Source: JBMNGG01 sp050949705
GTDB taxonomy: Bacteria; Bacillota; Thermosediminibacteria; Thermosediminibacterales; Tepidanaerobacteraceae
Direction of reading: 5' to 3'
DNA length: 64,000 bases
NCBI GenBank assembly: GCA_050949705.1
Contig: JBMNGG010000005.1
Location: 190,950-254,949, forward strand
Below, piece by piece: positions 34,445-43,068 of this stretch. The notes under the pieces were generated by a model, which worked only from the letters and a program-made list of their open reading frames with translations, was not told the DNA's origin and ran no database searches. Each line of letters begins with the position of its first letter. Within the stretch, counting starts at the first letter, position 1. A program made the translations under genes and the position numbers.

Positions 34445-34807
34445 TTGAACAATATAGATGATTTTAAACAAGAGGTTATTAAGATAAACAATGAGATTAA
34501 CCAAGAAATGTATGGCAGAGATTTAGATTGGCAGAAAATTGACATTATAAGGGATAAGATTATTATTTTAGCATTAAACCGAAGGATTTCAGTCTTACGA
34601 CATGTAGATGATAAAGATGCTTTTACAGCTAGACTAATGGATTTAGCATTATTAAACGAATTTAAAATTAGGTTTAAAAAACGCTTCGAAAACAAATTTC
34701 AATTAAAAATCCGGACAGTTTTAAAAGATTATGACCCTATTAATCAGTTAGCGGGTATGATGATAATAACTGTTCAGCCTATAGAAGATTTTTTCAAAAA
34801 TTCCTGA
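34445..34807 (+). CDS. Hypothetical 120-residue helical protein with chorismate-mutase-like layout
   Basis: It starts with TTG after AAAGGAGTGATGACC. It is mostly helical and charged. The spacing of NNEINQEMYGRDLDWQKIDII and RDKIIILALNRRISVLR in part recalls small helical bundle proteins, but no active-site set could be confirmed, so no function is given. It stands alone, divergent from the 158-residue ORF and followed by an IR-rich region. Confidence 0.65.
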   Translation: MNNIDDFKQEVIKINNEINQEMYGRDLDWQKIDIIRDKIIILALNRRISVLRHVDDKDAFTARLMDLALLNEFKIRFKKRFENKFQLKIRTVLKDYDPINQLAGMMIITVQPIEDFFKNS

Positions 34808-34868
34808 CAAAATAAAGTATCAAAGAGTGTAAAAACTGACTAGGAATAACTATCTTTGGATAGTGTGA

Positions 34869-34993
34869 GACCGTCAAATAAATACCTTTTAGCATACTGT
34901 TTTGTTGTTCTCTATATAATAAACAAAAAATTCAGACAGAATATTCTATGTTATGGTGCTGTTCTTATCTTTAGAGGTATTTATTTGATGGTC
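34869..34993. repeat. 125-bp segment bounded by 19-bp inverted repeats
   Basis: Positions 34869-34887 and 34975-34993 are reverse complements at 18 of 19 bases (GACCGTCAAATAAATACCT at the left). The 87-nt interior has no ORF. This resembles a small MITE-like element or a very long hairpin. No target duplication or second copy was seen in the window. Confidence 0.55.
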
Positions 34994-35505
34994 TATATTT
35001 TATGTACAAATTAAATAATATATATAATTGTTTTGTTTTGATTACCATTTCACCGAAAATGAATTATTTAAAATATGGAAAAATATGCTAAGTAAAAAAT
35101 ATTTTACAATAATTTAAATTATTGGAAGAATTTTCGACGTTAATGTCGAAGTATATATGATGAGTAGCTCATCACCGATGAGGAGGTGAATTAATAAAAA
35201 AATAAATTAGCTATCATAGTTACATTCAATTAATTTGATAAAGTCGTTTTTATACATATTTTTAAAATATATGTTTTAATTTCTCATAAATAGTTCAGAT
35301 TATTGTAATATATTACAATCTTGCTGGTTTTTATTTGCGCAAATTGTCACAATAAGAATAAAATATTACTTAAGGAACTTTCGAGTAATTATTCTTTTAT
35401 TTAAAAACATGGAAAGGTTACTCTTTTAAAAAAAGGTTAAATCCCTTAATTTAAGTATTGGGGTTTACAATAAACTGTAACGTTACAAAAAGGAGGTTTA
35501 ATTTT
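34994..35505 (+). promoter_or_regulatory. Palindrome-rich leader of the Nif3-amidohydrolase-Gate operon
   Basis: This 512-nt AT-rich stretch has no gene. It contains: a Spo0A-like dyad TTCGAC-N6-GTCGAA near 35133-35150; GATGAGTAGCTCATC (about 35159-35173); an orphan AGGAGGTGA near 35180 with no long frame after it; an 18-bp perfect palindrome ATTGTAATATATTACAAT (35302-35319); a two-part stem 35354-35360/35390-35396 with 35365-35370/35384-35389; and TGTAACGTTACA (35476-35487) just before the ribosome site. Some are probably operators. Confidence 0.5.
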
Positions 35506-36516
35506 ATGAAGGTAAAAGAATTCATCAATGTGCTGGATAAAATAACTGGAGGGAGGGTCGTAAAAGACCTTAATGATGTTTTTGATGGGAAAAATCCATT
35601 TGTTGTAACAAAATCATCAAATATTCCGGGAAAAGCCGTTACAGAGACTCCTGGTCTTGTATATGGCGATTTAGAGGCTGAAATCAAAAAGGTCGCAGTT
35701 ACGATGACACTTACAGAAGGAAACATCGAGTTAGCTGGTGCTACTGGAGTAAATGCAATAGTAGCCCATCACCCCATCGCTGATGCTGCTAATTCGGGCG
35801 GAGTAACCTTGAGTTATTATTTAAGCCTTTATAATATTTCAGTTTTTGAACTTCATGAAGCCTTCCATGGTTTACATCCAGGAATCTCATATATTCATGG
35901 TCACCAACCTTTCCGTGTGGATATTAAGTATGGAGGAATTCCGGGAAATATCTTGTATGTTGGTAAAGCACTGGACGAAGTAAAAACTTTAGGAGATATA
36001 CTTGATCGTTTAAATAAAATGATGGGAATGGATAAAGAGCACGAAATAATGGAAGAGGAAAGAAAACATTATGGTTGTTGTGAAATGAAAGATTCCGCAA
36101 CAGCTTTACAAGGTGTAATATTGCTGGGAAGTCCTGACACTTCAGTAAAGAATATAATTCATATATTCCCCCATACCGGGTTCACCCCTGAACATCTTGA
36201 AAAAGTCAAAGCGGAACATCCGGAAGCTGATACCGTTTTAGCTACAATCAGTCGTGTCAAAAAAGATAGCGCCCTGGTTGAGAAGGCTAAAGAACTAGGA
36301 CTGAACTTTATATGTGGCAATTCTCATGCTTTGGAGATTTTTGAAAATGGACTACCTTTAGCATATGCATTAAGACATTACTTGCCAGACGATATTGAGA
36401 TAGTTATCTTTAGAGAAAGAATATGTTCAACTCCTCTCAAAGACTTTGGTTCACCTGCTATAAAAGAATACGCCAAGCATATCACTGACAATTATCTTAT
36501 TAATAAGAAAAAATAA
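35506..36516 (+). CDS. Nif3-like dinuclear-metal protein of unknown function
   Basis: This protein of about 336 residues starts at the ATG at 35506, after AAAGGAGGT. The earlier in-frame start at 35458 has no site. Metal-ligand-type motifs are IVAHHPIAD (about residue 87) and GNSHALEIFENG (about residue 266), as in NIF3 proteins, with GLHPGISYIHGHQPF between. A Cys-Cys pair in HYGCCEMKD is unusual. NIF3 proteins have poorly known hydrolase-like functions. It is the first gene of an operon with an amidohydrolase and a membrane transporter-like protein, so it may act on the same substrate. Family call is moderate. Confidence 0.68.
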   Translation: MKVKEFINVLDKITGGRVVKDLNDVFDGKNPFVVTKSSNIPGKAVTETPGLVYGDLEAEIKKVAVTMTLTEGNIELAGATGVNAIVAHHPIADAANSGGVTLSYYLSLYNISVFELHEAFHGLHPGISYIHGHQPFRVDIKYGGIPGNILYVGKALDEVKTLGDILDRLNKMMGMDKEHEIMEEERKHYGCCEMKDSATALQGVILLGSPDTSVKNIIHIFPHTGFTPEHLEKVKAEHPEADTVLATISRVKKDSALVEKAKELGLNFICGNSHALEIFENGLPLAYALRHYLPDDIEIVIFRERICSTPLKDFGSPAIKEYAKHITDNYLINKKK

Positions 36517-36536
36517 TATGTTTGGAGTGATTATCA

Positions 36537-37739
36537 TTGTGGGACTTAATTATTAAAAACGGCCGTGTGCTTACTATGGATTCTGCTAAGGAACTTAATC
36601 AAGCCATTTTGATTAAAGATGGACTTATTGCAGACATAGTAGAAAATAGTATAGCTGAAAAGCTTGATGCACGTAAAGTAATAGATGCCACGGGTCTTTT
36701 AGTAATGCCGGGACTTATCGATTGCCACACACATTTATGTGAATATGCTACACAAGGTGTTCATAATACCGTTGGTAAGTCCCAAAAAATGGCGACAGTA
36801 TCAAATTTTCTCGACTGTTTAAAAAGCGGAATTACCACATTAGGTGATCACCATTTAGGACACCCGATTTTATCAACTCCTATTGAAGAATTAAAAGAAA
36901 CAGCTCGTCATACGGCTTTAACCGTAAAATTTGCCACCGGGACATGCTGTGTAGGAACAGAGCCTTTAGCTTATACTTCATCACTAAGACCGGGATGTAG
37001 CTTAACACAGGATGATTTTGACGATGCTCATTATGCTGGTCTTGCCGTAGAAAATGAATTTCCCGGAGAAAACATTTTTATAACTGCTACAGTAGCTAAT
37101 TTACCAACTCATCTCGTTCCAAATGGTGGTAAGCGTATTCTTGATAGTGAAGATATCTCTAGAATTGTTAATATATTTCATTCTCTTGGTAAAAAGATAG
37201 GTGCACATATAGAAGGTGCCGAAAATATAAGCTTGTTTCTGGAAGCCAATGGTGATGTAATACATCATGGCCATGGAGCAATGCCCCAACAATACCTTGA
37301 AATGGCACGCAAAAATGTATACCTAGTAGCTACACCTCACGGTGGGACAGGCAGTGCTCCAAATACTCCTGAGGAAATATACCATGCATTCAAAGCCGGT
37401 GTTACAACAGCTATTAGCACCGACTCATATCTACCAGTACATCCTGAAGCAGTTGGAATGGATCACTTAGAATTAGTAGGACCAAAGGATTTATTGAAGA
37501 TTTGTAAACCAGCTTTTGAATATTTACATAAACATGGTGTTTCAAAGGTTGACTGTTTGAAAATGATTACAACAAATGCAGCAAAAGTTATGGAGCTGGA
37601 TACTGAAATTGGTATAATATCAAAGCTAAAAAAGGCAGATTTAATTATTTGCAAAGGCATTCCTGTATTTGACTTCACAGAAACTGATTCTGTGGTAACG
37701 GTAATCAAAGATGGTGTTGTTGAGATTGATAAAACCTAG
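36537..37739 (+). CDS. Metal-dependent amidohydrolase
   Basis: This 400-residue member of the amidohydrolase superfamily has LIIKNGRVLTMDSA at the start and VMPGLIDCHTHLCEYA with the first two metal histidines. AHIEGAEN and VIHHGHGAMP carry later ligands, and AISTDSYLP carries the catalytic Asp. It should hydrolyse a C-N bond in a ring or amide, as deaminases and imidazolonepropionases do. Substrate is unknown. It starts with TTG after TTGGAGTGA and lies 20 nt after the Nif3-like gene. A membrane protein follows, so uptake and breakdown of one compound is likely. Confidence 0.87.
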   Translation: MWDLIIKNGRVLTMDSAKELNQAILIKDGLIADIVENSIAEKLDARKVIDATGLLVMPGLIDCHTHLCEYATQGVHNTVGKSQKMATVSNFLDCLKSGITTLGDHHLGHPILSTPIEELKETARHTALTVKFATGTCCVGTEPLAYTSSLRPGCSLTQDDFDDAHYAGLAVENEFPGENIFITATVANLPTHLVPNGGKRILDSEDISRIVNIFHSLGKKIGAHIEGAENISLFLEANGDVIHHGHGAMPQQYLEMARKNVYLVATPHGGTGSAPNTPEEIYHAFKAGVTTAISTDSYLPVHPEAVGMDHLELVGPKDLLKICKPAFEYLHKHGVSKVDCLKMITTNAAKVMELDTEIGIISKLKKADLIICKGIPVFDFTETDSVVTVIKDGVVEIDKT

Positions 37740-37841
37740 TGATATAGCAAAGGGGGTGTTTGCTTTCGGTAAAGTTAAAGCTAAATTTAACATTTTACAT
37801 TAATTAAAGTCTTATGTTTAAAATCAAAGGAGGTATTTTTA

Positions 37842-38924
37842 ATGGCTGTTAAGGAAAACGATGTAAGCACACAGAAGCGCGAAATAACCAATATAGAATA
37901 TGTGGGTATGGGCCTGATTTTCGTTTCACTTATCCTTCTATTCATCAAACCTGAAGTCATAGGCGGTAGCTTTGATGCAATGCTCAATAGTGCTGTAGCC
38001 CCTGTTGTCAATGTTTATCTTACTGGCACCCTTGGTACTGCGGTTATTTTAAGTGTTATGACAGGCCGTATACTAGAAAGGCTTGGTTTTACTGATGCTT
38101 TGGTACGTATTTTTACTCCAATCGCAAGAATAATGAGAATAACTCCTCTTATCATCGTTCCAGCTATTTATAACATATTAGGTGATATAAATGCTGCCGG
38201 AAGAATCACCGGCCCTGCTCTGAAAAAAGCAGGAGCTACAAAGGATGAGCAAAAAATAGCCGTCGCAACTATGTTCCAATCACAGCAATCATTCTCAACT
38301 TTTATGCTTGGCTTAGTCGCCTTTGCTAATGGCGGTATCTGGGCTTTCCCAATAGTAATTATTGGAGTGCTCCTTCCTGTTGTAGTAATTCCTTTTATAC
38401 TCAGCAAAACTTTATATAGAGATGTCAAATATAAGGATATAAGTGAGATGCCCAGATTCACTCCCAATACACCAATAATGCCAACAATATTTAACGGTGC
38501 TCGTGAGGGTGCCGAGCTGATGTTCTTATTATTAATCCCAGCTGTTGTAGTTGTATATGCTATTATCGGTTTGCTGACATATATGGGTATTTGGCCTGCA
38601 ATTCAATCAGCAATGAGCTCTTTCCTAACTGCCTTATCAATCGACCCAGAAACCGGTATGCAATCAATTCTTGTAGCACCAACTCTTGCCATGAACACAC
38701 TTACCGAGACCATTGGTACAATACCCACACGTTTTGCTATAGGTTCCTTCATTCTGGCCGCATCAGGTCTGCCTTTGCAGATACCTTTTGCCCAAATCCC
38801 GGCTGTTTGGTCTCAAGCTTCAGACCTTTCAACCGGCGAAGCAATGCAGGCAGCCGTCGTTGGTTTGGTAATACGTCTATTTAGCGCATTTGCACTGGCT
38901 TGGATACTAACACCGATGGTGTAA
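37842..38924 (+). CDS. Gate-domain (nucleoside-recognition) polytopic membrane protein
   Basis: This 360-residue protein has about eight membrane segments. GRILERLGFTDALVRIFTPI, ILGDINAAGRITGPALKKAG and MFQSQQSFSTFMLGLVAFANGG in part match the Gate/nucleoside-recognition family that includes SpmA/SpmB and YjiG/YjiH proteins. It starts after AAAGGAGG. It is the last gene of the operon, followed by a strong terminator. A transporter for the amidohydrolase substrate is likely by context; direction and substrate are not known. Confidence 0.82.
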   Translation: MAVKENDVSTQKREITNIEYVGMGLIFVSLILLFIKPEVIGGSFDAMLNSAVAPVVNVYLTGTLGTAVILSVMTGRILERLGFTDALVRIFTPIARIMRITPLIIVPAIYNILGDINAAGRITGPALKKAGATKDEQKIAVATMFQSQQSFSTFMLGLVAFANGGIWAFPIVIIGVLLPVVVIPFILSKTLYRDVKYKDISEMPRFTPNTPIMPTIFNGAREGAELMFLLLIPAVVVVYAIIGLLTYMGIWPAIQSAMSSFLTALSIDPETGMQSILVAPTLAMNTLTETIGTIPTRFAIGSFILAASGLPLQIPFAQIPAVWSQASDLSTGEAMQAAVVGLVIRLFSAFALAWILTPMV

Positions 38925-38947
38925 GATATATTTATTCATAATCATTC

Positions 38948-38995
38948 AAGGGGCTGTCACAATTACTTCTTAGTAATTTGTACAGCCCTTTTTAT
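38948..38995 (+). terminator. Terminator of the Nif3-amidohydrolase-Gate operon
   Basis: AAGGGGCTGT pairs with ACAGCCCTT around an inner ATTACT/AGTAAT stem and is followed by TTTTTATA. It lies about 25 nt past the stop. Confidence 0.88.
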
Positions 38996-39341
38996 ATAGC
39001 AAAGAGTAATCTTTTTATAAAGTTTAACAAGAGTTTCTTTCCCTTCTTGATTGATAACAATGTGTCTTACCCTTCAAAGTCTCGGGACCACACCAAACCT
39101 ATTTTCCCTTTCACTTCTAACATTCCCTTTATTCACTTCTAACATTCCCTTTACATTTACATAAAACAAAACAGGTTAATTCTTGTTGTTACATCAGTTA
39201 TTAAATTTCACAATATTTATATTTTGTTGTTTGGATTTTTTATAATTACTAATTTCCCTTAAAGTATGTAGCAAAATTTAAAACAAAACATATTATGTTA
39301 CTAGGAAAGGCTGAAAATCATCTTTAGAAAGGAGTGTAATT
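38996..39341. other. Intergenic region with a 22-nt tandem duplication
   Basis: About 345 nt without a gene lie between the operon terminator and the cysteine-rich ORF. The only structure seen is the duplicated 21-nt unit at 39111-39131 and 39133-39153. The promoter of the next gene should lie in the last 100 nt. Confidence 0.5.
39111..39153 (+). repeat. Two tandem copies of a 21-nt sequence (22-nt period)
   Basis: TCACTTCTAACATTCCCTTT plus A occurs at 39111-39131 and again at 39133-39153, exact in both, with one T between. It probably arose by local duplication. Confidence 0.8.
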
Positions 39342-40184
39342 ATGAAAAATCTAGATAAAGTTATGAAGGACATGGAGAAAGCTACAGAAAAACTCGCTGA
39401 AATGCTTAATGAAAAAGAAGAACCTATACCAGATACTGAATCAGAATTTGATATGAAAGTGGAAGAGTTAACTGAAGTCTTAGATATAGCAGAGGTAGAA
39501 AATGAGGATATTAAAGTTGCCGAAGACGCGCAAATCCGTGATTGTGGTTGTGATGAAAACAATGTTAATCAAGTTTCTCCAGAACCATGCAATCGGGTTG
39601 TAAGATTCCATTGCATTAGAAATATTCCTGAGGGGTTAAGACTTGATAGAGTAAAAGACTTCCGTGTAGTATATGACCCAACAGATTTAAGGGCTTTTGT
39701 TGAGGAAGCCGATATAAGCGTTACACCACCTCCTGGTTGCCCGGATCTGACACTTACAGTTTTCGCAGTTCGGGTAGTAGGATGTATTCCTGTTAGTATT
39801 AGCGCACTCGCCTTTGAGGGTAGATGTGGTGTCAATCTCTTCCCACGACGCAGAGAAGAAGATAAAGTAGCATTATGCTGCAGTACTACGGTATGTGTTG
39901 ATAATGTAATTTGCTACAGGGGTACTCGGGAACAGGCAGAAGCAGCAGCAGCCGCAATCCAAGCCAGACTTAGATTTAGGAGGAAAGATAATGCAAATGT
40001 AACCGAAGTTGATGTAGTCACTCAACATAAGCCTGATCCATGTGACGCTGTACCTTTACTTTTTGCAGTTGGTAGAATATTCCAAGTTCCGGTTGACGGT
40101 GACAATGACAATCCAAAGATATTAGCATTTAGCGGTGCTTTTAGACTACCATCTTGCCCAAGTCAACAAAATACAGTCATGTAG
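39342..40184 (+). CDS. Cysteine-rich orphan protein, possible spore-surface protein
   Basis: This 280-residue protein has no signal peptide. The first 65 residues are a charged coiled coil (KVMKDMEKATEKLAEMLN). The rest is rich in beta-type sequence and contains 14 cysteines in pairs or short motifs (RDCGCDENN, GCPDLTL, CGVNLFP, ALCCSTTVCVDNVICY, LPSCPS). Soluble, Cys-rich proteins lacking export signals are common in spore coat and exosporium layers, so such a role is possible; no coat family was recognised. It starts after AGAAAGGAGTG and has its own terminator. Confidence 0.72.
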   Translation: MKNLDKVMKDMEKATEKLAEMLNEKEEPIPDTESEFDMKVEELTEVLDIAEVENEDIKVAEDAQIRDCGCDENNVNQVSPEPCNRVVRFHCIRNIPEGLRLDRVKDFRVVYDPTDLRAFVEEADISVTPPPGCPDLTLTVFAVRVVGCIPVSISALAFEGRCGVNLFPRRREEDKVALCCSTTVCVDNVICYRGTREQAEAAAAAIQARLRFRRKDNANVTEVDVVTQHKPDPCDAVPLLFAVGRIFQVPVDGDNDNPKILAFSGAFRLPSCPSQQNTVM

Positions 40185-40190
40185 AAGAGT

Positions 40191-40234
40191 AAAAACAGGG
40201 GCTCATGAAATAAGTTTTCGTGCCCCTGTTTTTT
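40191..40234. terminator. Bidirectional terminator between convergent genes
   Basis: AAAAACAGGGGC (40191-40202) pairs with GCCCCTGTTTTT (40222-40233), enclosing an inner GAAAA/TTTTC stem. Runs of A and T on the two sides let it serve both the cysteine-rich gene and the transketolase genes. Confidence 0.85.
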
Positions 40235-40259
40235 ATTCTTGGTGTAATACAGTTTTATT

Positions 40260-41186
40260 CTATTTCTTTAACTCCTGGGCCGCTTTTACTATATCTTTTG
40301 CTGTTAAATTGTACAACTCCAACAATTCACCGGGTTTACCCGATTGACCGAATTTATCTTTTACTCCTATTCTCCTCATGGGTGTAGGCTTTTTCTCGGC
40401 CAAAACTTCAGCAACCGCACTACCAAGCCCTCCAATAATGCTATGTTCTTCAGCCGTAACTATGGCATCGCATTCGGCGGCTTTTAATATTATATCTTCA
40501 TCAATGGGTTTTAAAGTATGAATGTTTATTACCATGGCATTTATTCCATCATCTTCAAGTAGTTTTGCAGCTTTTAATGCCTCTGAAACCATAATGCCAG
40601 TAGCTATTATGGCGACATCCGAACCTTCTTTAAGCACTTTACCTTTACCTATTTCAAACTCATAACTTTCATCAAAAATAGTTTCTACTGCAAGACGTCC
40701 AAACCTAAGGTATACCGGTCCTTTATGCAACGCAGCGGCTCTTACAGCCTTTTTTGCTTCTACAGCATCAGCAGGGTTAATAACAGTCATATTTGGCAGG
40801 GCTCTCATGATCGCTAAATCCTCAATTGCCTGATGAGTTGCACCATCCTCACCCACTGTCAAACCAGCATGGGTAGCCGCAACTTTTACATTTAACTCAG
40901 GATAGCAAATTGAATTGCGCACTTGCTCAAAAGCCCTTCCTGTAGCAAAGATAGCAAATGTGCTGGCAAAGGGAATCTTGCCACAGGTTGCAAAACCTGC
41001 TGCCGTGCACATAAGATCTTGTTCAGCTATGCCCATATTAAAAAAACGCTCAGGAAACCTTTTCCCAAATACTGCTGTCTTGGTAGAACCAGAAAGGTCC
41101 GCATCCAAGACTACTATATCTTTCATCTCTTCGCCTAGTTCAGCCAAAGCCTCCCCATAAGCCTCACGAGTAGCAATCTTCGTCAT
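40260..41186 (-). CDS. Transketolase, C-terminal subunit
   Basis: This 308-residue protein has the pyrimidine-binding and C-terminal domains of transketolase, as in split enzymes of Clostridia and archaea. Motifs DADLSGSTKT, FNMGIAEQDLMCTAAGFAT, FATGRAFEQVRNSICYP and GEDGATHQAIEDLAIMRALP are present. The catalytic Glu lies in GIAEQD. It pairs with the N-terminal subunit encoded 74 nt upstream and serves the non-oxidative pentose phosphate pathway, carrying two-carbon units with thiamine diphosphate. Confidence 0.93.
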   Translation of the reverse strand: MTKIATREAYGEALAELGEEMKDIVVLDADLSGSTKTAVFGKRFPERFFNMGIAEQDLMCTAAGFATCGKIPFASTFAIFATGRAFEQVRNSICYPELNVKVAATHAGLTVGEDGATHQAIEDLAIMRALPNMTVINPADAVEAKKAVRAAALHKGPVYLRFGRLAVETIFDESYEFEIGKGKVLKEGSDVAIIATGIMVSEALKAAKLLEDDGINAMVINIHTLKPIDEDIILKAAECDAIVTAEEHSIIGGLGSAVAEVLAEKKPTPMRRIGVKDKFGQSGKPGELLELYNLTAKDIVKAAQELKK

Positions 41187-41260
41187 ATTATATCTCCTCC
41201 AAAATAAGGTATTTAGTCCTAATATAAATTATTAGGTATAAAATACAAAACCCATATTCT

Positions 41261-42082
41261 TTAAAGTGCCTCGAGTGCCTCTTTAGCCTGCTCCTTAGAC
41301 GGTGCTTTCCCATGCCAACCGACCTGGTTTTCCATAAAGGACACTCCCTTACCTTTTACAGTTTTTGCTACTATAACAGTAGGTTTGCCTTTTACATTTT
41401 TAGCCTCTTCAACAGCATTTATTATCTGTCTTACGTCATGTCCGTCTATATCTATAACATTCCAACCAAAGGCTCTAAACTTTTCCTGAATATTTTCCGG
41501 TGACATCACTTCTACGATAGAACCATCAATTTGAAGCCCGTTATAATCTACAAAAGCCGTTATATTATCCAATTTATAATGGGATGCTGTCATAGCTGCT
41601 TCCCAAATCTGGCCTTCTTGGATTTCACCATCGCCCATCACCACATATACTCGATAAGACTTGTTATCTAATTTAGCTGCTAAGGCCATGCCATTAGCAC
41701 AAGATAAACCTTGCCCTAATGAACCCGTGGTCATATCCAGACCCGGCGTTACTTTCATATCTGGATGTCCTTGCAAAATGGAACCTGTTTTTCGTAGTTT
41801 TATCAACTCTTCCTTAGGAAAAAATCCCTTCTCCGCTAAAGCCGCATAAAGAACTGGTGCAGCATGTCCTTTTGACAAAACAAATCGGTCTCTTTCCGGC
41901 CATTCTGGATTATTAGAATCTACATTCATTACGTGAAAGTAAAGAGTCGTAATTATATCAGCACTTGACAATGAACCACCTGGGTGACCTGAACCCGATT
42001 CAGCTGTCATTTCAATAATATGACGTCTAATAATACGCGCTTTTGACTCAAGTTCCTTAATAGTGTTAGATGGTATACTCAT
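41261..42082 (-). CDS. Transketolase, N-terminal subunit
   Basis: This 273-residue subunit binds thiamine diphosphate through GDGEIQEGQIWEAAMTASHY in part and the NGLQIDG block, and has SGHPGGSLSSADI and FVLSKGHAAPVLYAAL near the start. It forms the active enzyme with the C-terminal subunit. The ATG follows AAAGGAGCGAGATATAAG. The YitT gene ends 48 nt upstream on the same strand. Confidence 0.94.
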   Translation of the reverse strand: MSIPSNTIKELESKARIIRRHIIEMTAESGSGHPGGSLSSADIITTLYFHVMNVDSNNPEWPERDRFVLSKGHAAPVLYAALAEKGFFPKEELIKLRKTGSILQGHPDMKVTPGLDMTTGSLGQGLSCANGMALAAKLDNKSYRVYVVMGDGEIQEGQIWEAAMTASHYKLDNITAFVDYNGLQIDGSIVEVMSPENIQEKFRAFGWNVIDIDGHDVRQIINAVEEAKNVKGKPTVIVAKTVKGKGVSFMENQVGWHGKAPSKEQAKEALEAL

Positions 42083-42130
42083 CTTATATCTCGCTCCTTT
42101 TTATAATATTTAAGAATCGGTGAAGAGTTT

Positions 42131-42964
42131 TCAGTTAAATCCCTCACCCAAAACCTCATGTACATCATGTATAATAATAAAAGCTTGTGGATCTATTTTG
42201 TAAACCACATCTTTTAGCCTAGAAACTTCTAAACGGGTTATTACACAAAGAATAATATCTTTACTGTCTAGTGTATATCCTCCTTTTGCCTCTAAAAAAG
42301 TCACTCCTCGCTCCATTTCATTTAGTATTTTTTGTGATATTTCTCCAGATTTGGCGGAAATGATATAAACAGCCTTAGCATAATTAAAGCCTTCTTGAAT
42401 AAGATCAATAACCTTGCTGCTTATAATCAGTGCTATACATGCATACATAGCTAATTCCCAATCAAAAGCAATACCGCTTAAAACAATCACAAAAAAATCA
42501 ACTATTAGTACTCCTTGCCCTATGCTTATTGATGGGATAAAATGGTTTAACACGATTGCTGCTAAGTCTGTTCCGCCGGTGGACCCCCCGGCCTTGAAAA
42601 CCACTCCAAGGCCTATTCCTAAAATAGTTCCTCCATATACGGTTGAAAGCATTAAATCGCGTGTTACAACAGGAAAATCCACAGTAATTTCAGTAAAAAT
42701 AGAAAAAAGTAGTCCTCCAACCAAGGTTTTTACGCCAAAACCTTTACCTAGAAATACTACTCCTGATAAAAATAGTGGAATATTAAGAGCAAGCATCGTC
42801 CAACCAATGGGCAAATTGAAAAGATAGTGAAAAACCGTGGCAAGTCCACTAACTCCACCAGCGGCAATTTTATTTGGAACAAGAAACATTGTCAACCCTA
42901 AGGCGCTTATAAAAGAACCAAGGACTATTTGAATATACTCTGAGAGGAGGGTTTTAAACTTCAT
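42131..42964 (-). CDS. YitT family membrane protein (DUF161 + DUF2179)
   Basis: This 277-residue protein has about five to six membrane helices (IVLGSFISALGLTMFLVPN, GGVSGLATVFHYLF, KAGGSTGGTDLAAIVLN) followed by a small soluble DUF2179 domain (about 210-277, KGGYTLDSKDIILCVITRLE). YitT-family proteins are widespread in Firmicutes; function is poorly known. The neighbouring split transketolase could be co-transcribed, but no functional link is evident. Confidence 0.9.
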   Translation of the reverse strand: MKFKTLLSEYIQIVLGSFISALGLTMFLVPNKIAAGGVSGLATVFHYLFNLPIGWTMLALNIPLFLSGVVFLGKGFGVKTLVGGLLFSIFTEITVDFPVVTRDLMLSTVYGGTILGIGLGVVFKAGGSTGGTDLAAIVLNHFIPSISIGQGVLIVDFFVIVLSGIAFDWELAMYACIALIISSKVIDLIQEGFNYAKAVYIISAKSGEISQKILNEMERGVTFLEAKGGYTLDSKDIILCVITRLEVSRLKDVVYKIDPQAFIIIHDVHEVLGEGFN

Positions 42965-43068
42965 ATTCTCACTTCTTTGATTATGCTAGTATTTAATTAA
43001 CACAATAATTTTCTATACTAAGACAGCACTTGATCTAATTAAAACCTGTCACTCTTGTTTTTGTATTT

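Noticed and set aside
35325..35340. Sigma-54 promoter TGG-N-TTGC near 35325 for the Nif3 operon
   Set aside because: The GG-to-GC distance is one base short of the required spacing and the -24 half is poor.
35476..35487. Catabolite-responsive (cre) site TGTAACGTTACA
   Set aside because: A cre site needs two more central bases; this 12-bp palindrome does not fit the spacing.
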